This document shows positions 1 through 5,331 of a stretch of 5,331 nucleotides of DNA, piece after piece. The first letter of the stretch is position 1. Every line of letters starts with the position of its first letter. The stretch comes from an uncultured Oscillospiraceae bacterium. GTDB lineage: Bacteria > Bacillota > Clostridia > Oscillospirales > Acutalibacteraceae. Location of the stretch: NCBI GenBank assembly GCA_900550315.1, contig URRK01000124.1, positions 1 to 5,331 on the forward strand, given 5' to 3'. Position numbers and translations under genes: made by a program. The notes under the pieces were generated by a model. The model had not been told where the DNA came from, searched no databases, and worked only from the letters and a program-made list of their open reading frames with translations.

Positions 1-1259
1 GGTGCTTTAGGGGAAAGAACAAATTCGCTCTCATTCCCCGCAGTTTTGGGGGCAGCCGGTGTGCCAATTGTTTTGTTTTGGCCTACGGGCTGCTGCCCTT
101 TTTGCAATGCAGTTTGGGCGCTGCTTGCCGCCGGTTCAGCGTTGGCGGTTGCCTTTGCGGCCCCGGCAGTTGTTTTGGGACTATTCACTGTTGTTTCAAA
201 GTCGGTTACTGTTACAGCACTGCTTTCCGCCGGTTGAGCAGCGGTAGGCTTGGCACCGTAAGCAGGCGTTGCGGCCGGGTTCGGCAGGCTTTTACCCGCG
301 TGCACCGCGGCAATAATATCATCGGCAGTTTTAAGGGCCGAGTGAATAATTTCCTCGGCTTTAGCTAAGCCCGAAAGGGCCGGCTCGGCCGCCTTTGCAG
401 ACCCCTGCTCCGCCGGCAGCGGGGGCTTTGGCGGCAAAACCGAACCGGCGCCCTGGGCGGGCGTATTTTTGGGGGTTAAATTGCTGTTTTCGCCTTGTGG
501 CACAGCATTTTTAAAGGGCGCAGTGCCGCCTTGGGGCGCTGCTGCACCCGCGGCGTTTGCGCCAGGCACAACCATATTAGACACGGCTGCGTTAGGGGCT
601 GCCGCATTTTGGGCAGTTGCATTTTGGGCAGTTGCATTTTGGGCAGTTGCATTTTGGGCAGTTGCGCCGGGTGTTTTTGCACTTAGCGCGGCGGGCTGCC
701 CGCTATTTACCGCCCCGTTAGGCGTTACCGGCAAGGGTGGCTGCGGCTGTTTTTCTGCCGCCCCTTGGCCCTTTTGGCGTTTTTTAAAGGCTTTATGCTC
801 GGCAAAATAAGCTAAATAAGGGCAAATTAAATCTTCGGTTAGCTCTTGCCGCAAGCCTTGTTCATCGGTTAGCAATATTAAAGATTGATCGGCCTTTTCT
901 ACCACGCAGCCGCCGCAGCGGCCGTGAACCGTTACCAGCGGCAGACCGCCCTGCGGCAGCAAAAGCTGGTTGGTATTGGTAATGCCAAAATGGGCAGTAT
1001 CTACCCCCTCTAACCTTAGGCCAACCGTTTCGGCCAAAAGGCGCGGTAAATAATCGGGCCCCTTTGGCAAAAAGCTGCCAACCAGCACCACCGCCCGGCT
1101 GCGCGAAAACGCCCGCCGCAATGCGTTGGTAAAATCCTGCTGTGTTTCGGTCAGCGTGCTTAAAAAGCGAACTGAGCAGGCCGAACACAGGGCAAATTCT
1201 AATTTAAAATCGGTTTTTTGCTTGTAGTAAATAACTTCAAGGCTAAGTTCCGGAACCAA
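1..1259 (-). CDS. Degenerate MoCF/CinA-N-like protein with long Ala/Pro/Gln/Asn-rich tail (C-terminus beyond window)
   Basis: The frame is open for 419 codons from a TTG start at 1257-1259 to the left edge, with an in-frame TAG upstream at 1278-1280. TTG is chosen because GGGAGGTG (1265-1272) lies 5 nt before it. Residues 1-150 resemble the MoCF domain of the neighbouring CinA. Residues 55-85 align ungapped with CinA 61-91 (AETVGLRL against ADALQVRL), and 98-149 align ungapped with CinA 117-168 (shared QxLxxxGG, GCxxEK, LL and a late Pro; about 13 of 52 identical by eye). The GGMGxxxDD and LLPG loops are lost (SFLPKGPD, LLTD), so catalysis or ligand binding is doubtful. Two CxxC pairs occur, C25/C28 and C115/C118. 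From about residue 160 the protein is low-complexity (Ala, Pro, Gln, Asn), with four 5-residue repeats at 199-218 and one helix-prone segment near 296-321. No signal peptide or membrane helix is seen. The gene lies 44 bp downstream of the CinA-sortase gene, probably in the same operon. Its function is unknown. Confidence 0.85.
   Translation of the reverse strand, partial: MVPELSLEVIYYKQKTDFKLEFALCSACSVRFLSTLTETQQDFTNALRRAFSRSRAVVLVGSFLPKGPDYLPRLLAETVGLRLEGVDTAHFGITNTNQLLLPQGGLPLVTVHGRCGGCVVEKADQSLILLTDEQGLRQELTEDLICPYLAYFAEHKAFKKRQKGQGAAEKQPQPPLPVTPNGAVNSGQPAALSAKTPGATAQNATAQNATAQNATAQNAAAPNAAVSNMVVPGANAAGAAAPQGGTAPFKNAVPQGENSNLTPKNTPAQGAGSVLPPKPPLPAEQGSAKAAEPALSGLAKAEEIIHSALKTADDIIAAVHAGKSLPNPAATPAYGAKPTAAQPAESSAVTVTDFETTVNSPKTTAGAAKATANAEPAASSAQTALQKGQQPVGQNKTIGTPAAPKTAGNESEFVLSPKA
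606..665 (-). repeat. Four perfect 15-bp tandem repeats inside the MoCF-like gene
   Basis: The plus-strand unit attttgggcagttgc occurs four times without a mismatch at 606-620, 621-635, 636-650 and 651-665. On the coding strand each unit encodes Ala-Thr-Ala-Gln-Asn (residues 199-218). Because the unit is five codons, gain or loss of copies keeps the frame. Imperfect flanking relics (AAAPNAAV) suggest expansion from an older Ala/Asn-rich sequence. Confidence 0.97.
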
Positions 1260-1303
1260 AAAAGCACCTCCCAAAAACTAAGGCTTTGGTTTGGCCGTAG
1301 GGC
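1260..1303 (-). other. Intergenic gap without visible terminator
   Basis: The 44 bp between the TAA of the CinA-sortase gene and the TTG of the MoCF-like gene hold the latter's ribosome binding site. The only hairpin potential is a 3-bp GGC/GCC stem ahead of a short T run, too weak for an intrinsic terminator. No -35/-10 pair stands out. Read-through co-transcription is the simplest reading. Confidence 0.55.
1265..1272 (-). promoter_or_regulatory. Ribosome binding site of the MoCF-like gene
   Basis: GGGAGGTG on the minus strand ends 5 nt before the TTG at 1257-1259. No ATG or GTG is suitably placed, and the only other TTG in frame (1272-1274) overlaps the site itself. The site therefore decides the start in favour of TTG. 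Confidence 0.8.
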
Positions 1304-4102
1304 TTACGGCGTTGGGTTAGCAGGCTGAGAAACCGCCGGCGATTGAGCCGAGGAGGGCAACGGAGCCGAGGAAGCAGCCGGGGCCGAGGACGACGGCACT
1401 GGAGCCGAAGAAGCAGCCGGCGTACCGTTTTTGCTGCTGGCAGACGGAGCCGCAGAGCTTGCGGCGCGGCTGGAACCGGCCGAACCGGCACTGCGGCTGC
1501 CGGCAGCCCCGCTTGCTGCACGATTTTGGCTAGCCGAGCTTGCCGCAGCCTTCGTGCTTTGCGTATTACTGCTGGCATCGGGCTGGGCCTGTTCGCTGCT
1601 TTGCGCGTTAGAGCTGGTTGCCGACGGCAAAGAAATATTAGGTTTGGTAGTGCCGTGCTTGGTGTACCAAATTTGCGGGTAAAGGGGCGTTGGATTTACC
1701 TTTGCTGCCGAAGTATCGGCAGCGTTTTGCTCCCCCACACGCACCTTACGGGCCATCACCACCAAGCGGGCATCATCAAATTCGTAGGTGCAGGTAGAAA
1801 GGGTCAATAATTCGTCCTGCGCGTCTACCTCTACGCCGGTATCAATAATACTGCGCACCTTAACATTGTTTACAAAGCTTAAAAAGTCCTCCTCCGAGGC
1901 AAACTCGGGGTAACGGTAATTAAACACCTCGCCATTATCCTGCTCCGGCTTGGTATTGGTAATAAACACGGCAAAAACCTTATAGTCGGCGTCTAAATAC
2001 AAAGTGGTAAAATCAATTACCGGGTGCTGCTTGTAAAAGTTAATATCGGTGTATTTTTTAAGGGTGCCAAACATGGTGCCGTCCCGCATGTGGTGCCCGT
2101 ACACCACCACATTTTTGCTGTTGCCGGTGGCGGTAATGGCGGCGTCCTTATCAATAAACAGCGCCCCGTACCGGCTGGACTGCTTGTTCATATCGTGATC
2201 AATATAATAATCGTTATTGGTTGTTTGGTACACCGGGTTGTTGATGTTGGTGCCCTCAATTTTCATCCAGGCTTTAATGTCGCTGTTGTTTTTCATCAGC
2301 TCCTTAAAGGCAATAAAAACGCCGTTTTCATCCTTTTGCATAGAAGCGTTGTTCCACGCGTTTGCCGCGTTAGAAACCGCCCGCCCGGCCAGCCAGCTTT
2401 CGGCAAAATAATTTACTAAGTAAGAAAGGGTAACAATTAAAACAACCAACGCCACTAAAAATATCGATTTGCGAACCTTTTCGCCGACGGAATCCCCCTT
2501 AACCGGGAACAGTGAACGCCAAAAGCCCCGCTTTTTAGGCGCTTTTTGGGGCGCCGGCGCGGCAACAGCGTTTTCGGCGGCTGCGCTTTCTTGTTTTGCG
2601 GCCGGCTCGTCGGCCGCACCGTCATCAAAAATGTAGTTCATGTAATCCTCCTGCTGCTCCGGCAGCTGGCTGGGTTTGGTTTCGGCTTCCTCCCCCGCGT
2701 TTGCCCAGTTAAATAAAACAACCTCATCGGCCGCGGTGCTGTTATCTACCGCCGTTTTAAAGGTGGTAAGGCTGTGGTTTTCGCTATGCTCAAACGGCAC
2801 AACCGGCAGGCTGTACTCGTTAATAACATTCAGCGGCTGATCCGGTGCGGTAGCGTAAGAAATAAATTTTTCGCAGCCGTCTAAATAACGGCGAATCATA
2901 TCTAAAGCGGCGGCCGCAGCAAAGTTACGAACCGCATCACGCCCCCCGCCCGAACGCATAACCCGCAGTACCACTGCGTTTTCGGGTCCGGCTACGGCAA
3001 TAAAAACCAGGCCAACCGGCTTATTCTCGCTGGCGGCGGGGCCGGCCACCCCGGTAATGCCAACGCCAATATCGGCCCCGCACATTTTGCGTACCCCGTT
3101 TGCCATTTGCACGGCAACCTCGGGGCAAACGGCGCCCCGCTCGCGAATCAGCCGCTCGCTAACGCCCAAGGCCTCGATTTTAATGTAATTGGCGTAGGCC
3201 ACAATGCCCATTTCAAACACGGCAGAGGAGCCCGGAACATCGGTAATTAATTTAGAAAGCAGGCCGGCCGTGCAAGATTCGGCCGTGGCAACCCGCTTTT
3301 TACTTTGCAGCAGCTTTTGTACAACCGTTTCCTCTAAAGAGCTGTACTGGGTTGTGTAAACATTCTCACCAATCCGTTTTTGCAGCCGCTCGGCCACCGG
3401 GGCGCAAAGTTTTTCGGCCGCCGCTTTGTTTTCGGCCTTAGCGCTTATGCAAATTTCAACCTCCCCGCGGTAAGCGTGGGTTGTAACGGTTGGGTTTTGG
3501 CCGTTTTCAAACTCGGCGCACATCTCCTCAATTTTGGCCTCATCAATACCAAACACGCGCACATGGCTGTTGTACACTGTGCAATGAATTTTCTTTTTTA
3601 CAATGGGCAAAACGCTTTCGCTTAACATACGGATCAGCTCGGCGCGCGGGCCGGGCAGCAGCACTACCATGCAGTTGTTTTTTTCAATAAAACATCCGGG
3701 GGCCAAGCCAATGTTATTTTCCAGCACAATGCCGCCCTCAAAAACCAGCGCCTGCCGGCGGTTGCCGGCCGACATCTCTCGGGCATCTTTTTGAAAAAAG
3801 CGGTGAATTTTGGCTAAGCTGTATTCGTCCTCTACCAAACGCACCTGTAATGCGTCGGCCACCGCCTGCTTGGTCAAATCGTCCTGCGAGGCGCCCATTC
3901 CCCCAAAAATAACCAGCAAATTGCACCGTTTTACCGAACAGGCAACCTGGCGGCCAATATCCTCGGCACGGTCGCCAAGCACAATTTGCTCGGTAACGGT
4001 AACGCCAATATCGGTAAGCTGCCTTGCCACAAAATTCATTCGCAGGTTTGGCAGATCACCGGTAAGGAACTCGGTTCCAACACAAATAATTTCACAGTTC
4101 AT
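1304..4102 (-). CDS. cinA: CinA (nicotinamide-nucleotide amidase) fused to membrane-anchored class B-type sortase
   Basis: One uninterrupted 932-residue frame. Residues 1-170 are the MoCF/COG1058 domain (GTEFLTGD at 9-16; FGGMGASQDD at 66-75, a variant of GGLGPTxDD; LLPGPRAE at 148-155). Residues 171-250 form the middle region. Residues 255-410 are the PncC-type domain, with ESCTAG at 275-280 (expected nucleophile S276), GITGVAGP at 348-355 and KPVG at 361-364; this family deamidates NMN to nicotinate mononucleotide in NAD salvage. Residues 411-487 are an unrecognised linker. A basic stretch (KKRGFWR, EKVRK) precedes a membrane helix at about 546-565, so CinA should face the cytoplasm and the rest the outside. 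Residues 590-790 are a class B-type sortase: YGHHM with H670, TLSTC with C771, and R779. Residues 824-932 are a Ser/Ala/Pro tail. CinA proteins normally end near 410-420 residues and sortases soon after the Arg, so fusion and tail are both unusual. The ATG has AGGAGAG 5 nt upstream. A separate sortase from Met488 is also possible. Confidence 0.92.
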   Translation of the reverse strand: MNCEIICVGTEFLTGDLPNLRMNFVARQLTDIGVTVTEQIVLGDRAEDIGRQVACSVKRCNLLVIFGGMGASQDDLTKQAVADALQVRLVEDEYSLAKIHRFFQKDAREMSAGNRRQALVFEGGIVLENNIGLAPGCFIEKNNCMVVLLPGPRAELIRMLSESVLPIVKKKIHCTVYNSHVRVFGIDEAKIEEMCAEFENGQNPTVTTHAYRGEVEICISAKAENKAAAEKLCAPVAERLQKRIGENVYTTQYSSLEETVVQKLLQSKKRVATAESCTAGLLSKLITDVPGSSAVFEMGIVAYANYIKIEALGVSERLIRERGAVCPEVAVQMANGVRKMCGADIGVGITGVAGPAASENKPVGLVFIAVAGPENAVVLRVMRSGGGRDAVRNFAAAAALDMIRRYLDGCEKFISYATAPDQPLNVINEYSLPVVPFEHSENHSLTTFKTAVDNSTAADEVVLFNWANAGEEAETKPSQLPEQQEDYMNYIFDDGAADEPAAKQESAAAENAVAAPAPQKAPKKRGFWRSLFPVKGDSVGEKVRKSIFLVALVVLIVTLSYLVNYFAESWLAGRAVSNAANAWNNASMQKDENGVFIAFKELMKNNSDIKAWMKIEGTNINNPVYQTTNNDYYIDHDMNKQSSRYGALFIDKDAAITATGNSKNVVVYGHHMRDGTMFGTLKKYTDINFYKQHPVIDFTTLYLDADYKVFAVFITNTKPEQDNGEVFNYRYPEFASEEDFLSFVNNVKVRSIIDTGVEVDAQDELLTLSTCTYEFDDARLVVMARKVRVGEQNAADTSAAKVNPTPLYPQIWYTKHGTTKPNISLPSATSSNAQSSEQAQPDASSNTQSTKAAASSASQNRAASGAAGSRSAGSAGSSRAASSAAPSASSKNGTPAASSAPVPSSSAPAASSAPLPSSAQSPAVSQPANPTP
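1307..1633 (-). repeat. Low-complexity Ser/Ala/Pro tail of the sortase, with a 13-residue imperfect duplication
   Basis: Residues 824-932 of the fusion consist almost wholly of Ser, Ala, Pro, Gly, Gln and Asn, with a few Lys and Arg and almost no bulky hydrophobic residues. The segment follows the folded sortase domain and should lie outside the membrane, where it could span or interact with the cell wall (inference). Within it, residues 895-907 and 908-920 are an imperfect tandem repeat beginning PAASSAP(V/L)PSS, encoded by two 39-bp copies at 1382-1420 and 1343-1381. The end of the unit is conserved in DNA (20 of 21 bases), the rest has diverged. Confidence 0.85.
2639..2652 (-). promoter_or_regulatory. 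Internal ribosome binding site and ATG within the fusion gene (possible separate sortase start)
   Basis: AGGAGG (minus strand, 2647-2652) is followed after 5 nt (ATTAC) by ATG at 2639-2641, in frame with the fusion at Met488. Starting here gives a 445-residue sortase: acidic N-terminus (MNYIFDDG), Ala-rich stretch, basic cluster, membrane helix, catalytic domain and tail. This is a better Shine-Dalgarno match than that of the fusion's own start. The bases also encode Gln-Glu-Asp-Tyr, so chance cannot be excluded, but the site falls exactly where the linker gives way to a plausible sortase N-terminus. Confidence 0.5.
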
Positions 4103-4107
4103 AGCCG

Positions 4108-4114
4108 CTCTCCT
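4108..4114 (-). promoter_or_regulatory. Ribosome binding site of the cinA-sortase gene
   Basis: AGGAGAG on the minus strand ends 5 nt before the ATG at 4100-4102. It sits in the 24-bp gap after the thiI stop codon, which leaves no room for a separate promoter or terminator and supports co-transcription with thiI. Confidence 0.8.
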
Positions 4115-4126
4115 AACAAATTAATT

Positions 4127-5299
4127 TTAACGGTTAATGTAGGTTATTACGGTATTTTCAACCGCACGCTGAATCATGGGGGCAAAGTCTACCGCCGATT
4201 CCGCCTGCTCGCAAAGAGCAACCGTTGGGTTGGTTTTGGGGTGTTTCGGCGTAAATACCGTGCAGCAATCCTCGTACGGCTCAATAGAAATATCAAACGC
4301 GTCGATCTTGCGGGAAATTTTAACGATCTCTTCTTTATCCATACCTATTAACGGCCGAAAAACCGGCAAGGGGCTTACGCTGTCGGTCGTAATAATTGCC
4401 GGCAGCGTCTGGCTGGCAACCTGGCCCAGGCTCTCGCCCGTAATTAGGGCGGTGCAGCCGTTTTTTTGCGCCAGCTTTGCGCTAATACGCATCATCATGC
4501 GCCGCATAATAAGGGTAAAATAATCCTCTGGGCAATGGTCGGCAATGGCCTGTTGAATTTCGGTAAATGGCACAACCATGGTACGAATAGCGCCGCTGTA
4601 AGCGGCAACCTTAGCCAACAGGCGTTTTACCTTTTGCTCGGCCCGCTCGCTGGTGTAGGGCGGGCTGGCAAAGTGAATGGCGGTTAGCTCTACGCCGCGC
4701 TTGGCCATCATCCAGGCCGCAACCGGGCTGTCTATTCCACCCGAAATTAAAATAGCCGCCTTACCGGCCGTGCCAACCGGCATACCGCCGGCCCCGTGCA
4801 GCTGCCCGGCGCGAATGTACGCAAATTTGTCCCTAATTTCTACCGTTACGGTAATATCCGGCTGGTGCACATCTACGCTTAAATGCGGGTTGGCCCTTAA
4901 CAGCACCGCGCCCAGCTCCCTTGAAATTTGTGGGGAGGTGAGCGCAAAGGCCTTGTCCGACCGTTTGGCCTCTACCTTAAAGGTTTTAACCTGCTGCAGC
5001 TGAGCTTTTAAATAATCCGGCGCAAGAGTTAAAATTTGTTCCATATTTTTGGGGGCAACCGCGGCGCGACAATAGGCGGCAATGCCAAAAACCTTGCCTA
5101 CCCGGCGCAGCGCTTTTTCCATGGGGTAATCCTCCCCCGTGGGCTCTACCATTACGGTAGATTGCGAGCGGCTGATCTCAATAGGCCCCAAGCCGTACAA
5201 AACCGATTTTAAGGTTTTGATCATGCGGTCCTCAAACACATGGCGATTTAACCCCTTTAGGGCCAGCTCGCCGTTTTTAATTAAAATAATTTCTTTCAT
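4127..5299 (-). CDS. thiI: tRNA 4-thiouridine synthase / tRNA sulfurtransferase ThiI, without rhodanese domain
   Basis: The 390-residue protein adenylates U8 of tRNA with ATP and replaces the oxygen with sulfur (s4U8); the family can also supply sulfur for the thiamine thiazole. Visible parts in order: N-terminal ferredoxin-like segment (about 1-60), THUMP RNA-binding domain (about 61-165), then the PP-loop adenylation domain with SGGIDSP at 186-192 and TGESLGQVASQT at 287-298. EDCC at 343-346 sits where the family's persulfide-attacking Cys is expected. The protein ends about 45 residues later, so the rhodanese-like domain of the E. coli enzyme is absent. This matches Bacillus-type ThiI, where a dedicated cysteine desulfurase delivers sulfur. 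The length is normal for this short class. The ATG at 5297-5299 has AGGAG 6 nt upstream, and the protein begins with the family-typical MKEIILIKNGELALKG. It is the first complete gene of the apparent operon and ends 24 bp before the cinA-sortase gene. Confidence 0.97.
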   Translation of the reverse strand: MKEIILIKNGELALKGLNRHVFEDRMIKTLKSVLYGLGPIEISRSQSTVMVEPTGEDYPMEKALRRVGKVFGIAAYCRAAVAPKNMEQILTLAPDYLKAQLQQVKTFKVEAKRSDKAFALTSPQISRELGAVLLRANPHLSVDVHQPDITVTVEIRDKFAYIRAGQLHGAGGMPVGTAGKAAILISGGIDSPVAAWMMAKRGVELTAIHFASPPYTSERAEQKVKRLLAKVAAYSGAIRTMVVPFTEIQQAIADHCPEDYFTLIMRRMMMRISAKLAQKNGCTALITGESLGQVASQTLPAIITTDSVSPLPVFRPLIGMDKEEIVKISRKIDAFDISIEPYEDCCTVFTPKHPKTNPTVALCEQAESAVDFAPMIQRAVENTVITYINR

Positions 5300-5331
5300 A
5301 CAATGCTCCTGTAACGCGCGGCAGCCAAACG
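5296..5331 (-). CDS. Possible 3' end of an upstream gene overlapping thiI by ATGA (partial)
   Basis: One frame entering from the right edge encodes RLAAARYRSIV and stops at TGA (5296-5298), sharing ATGA with the thiI start. Such 4-base overlaps are common between coupled genes. Cysteine desulfurase genes often precede thiI in Firmicutes, and this short thiI would need one, but eleven residues cannot identify a family. The other two frames are also open to the edge, so the call is weak. Confidence 0.3.
   Translation of the reverse strand, partial: RLAAARYRSIV
5306..5310 (-). promoter_or_regulatory. Ribosome binding site of thiI
   Basis: AGGAG on the minus strand ends 6 nt before the thiI ATG. 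It would lie within the last codons of an overlapping upstream gene if that gene is real. Confidence 0.75.

Noticed and set aside
46..368. Overlapping plus-strand frames at the left end
   Set aside because: They are antisense to the Ala/Pro-rich tail and mutually overlapping, reflecting biased composition rather than genes.
606..665. Short CRISPR-like array
   Set aside because: The units are only 15 bp and directly abutting, with no spacers, and lie in frame in a coding gene.
476..682. Minus-strand frame with repeated LPKMQ, resembling a repeat peptide
   Set aside because: It is an out-of-frame reading of the same 15-bp repeat. The frame from 1259 has a ribosome binding site and MoCF homology.
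862..1188. Second minus-strand open frame of 108 codons over the MoCF-like gene
   Set aside because: It is a shifted frame over the part of the MoCF-like gene that aligns with CinA; no sensible protein features or ribosome binding site were seen.
1260..1303. Rho-independent terminator between the sortase and MoCF-like genes
   Set aside because: Only a 3-bp GGC/GCC stem can be drawn before the T run, and the T run overlaps the approach to the next gene's ribosome binding site.
1..1700. LPXTG/NPQTN-type sortase sorting signals (for example LPAEQG in the MoCF-like tail, NPTP in the sortase tail)
   Set aside because: None matches a sorting motif followed by a hydrophobic helix and basic tail, and the MoCF-like protein has no visible signal peptide.
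1343..1810. 155-codon plus-strand open frame, Arg/Gly/Ala-rich
   Set aside because: It lies antisense to the sortase tail, whose GC-rich Ser/Ala codons leave the opposite strand short of stops. It has no family resemblance, and the minus-strand frame has clear domains.
1..5331. Frequent CGGCC/GGCCGG words across the window
   Set aside because: They fit heavy use of GCC (Ala) and GGC (Gly) codons in all three genes. Without a composition-corrected count I cannot call them a functional motif.

Overview
The window reads as one bacterial transcription unit, entirely on the minus strand. It points to a Gram-positive Firmicute of the class Clostridia, probably an Oscillospiraceae/Ruminococcaceae-type gut organism; this placement is inference. 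The reasons are strong AGGAGG-type ribosome binding sites, a ThiI that lacks the rhodanese domain, a class B-type sortase domain, and tightly packed co-directional genes. No tRNA, rRNA, CRISPR array, insertion sequence, promoter or convincing terminator is visible.

In the direction of transcription (high to low coordinates), the window opens with about 30 bases that may be the end of an upstream gene overlapping thiI by ATGA. Next is a complete thiI (4127-5299; tRNA 4-thiouridine synthase). After 24 bp comes a 932-codon reading frame (1304-4102). It joins a full-length CinA (MoCF-like domain plus nicotinamide-nucleotide amidase domain) through an uncharacterised linker, a basic stretch and one membrane helix to a class B-type sortase with intact His/Cys/Arg, followed by a Ser/Ala/Pro tail of about 110 residues. 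After another 44 bp a TTG-initiated gene starts (1-1259) and runs off the left edge. Its first 150 residues align by eye with the MoCF domain of the CinA just upstream but have lost the ligand-loop motifs. The rest is Ala/Pro/Gln/Asn-rich and carries four perfect 15-bp tandem repeats.

The most notable features are the in-frame fusion of a cytosolic NAD-salvage/repair enzyme to a membrane-anchored sortase, the near-ideal ribosome binding site inside the fusion that could also release a separate sortase, and the decayed MoCF paralogue next door. How these proteins cooperate cannot be told from sequence. The layout predicts a membrane protein with CinA inside and sortase outside, co-expressed with a cytoplasmic MoCF-like protein that may bind a partner or ligand without catalysis.

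Coding covers nearly the whole window; the only gaps are 1260-1303, 4103-4126 and the last ~30 bases, so no stretch over 300 bases lacks a gene.
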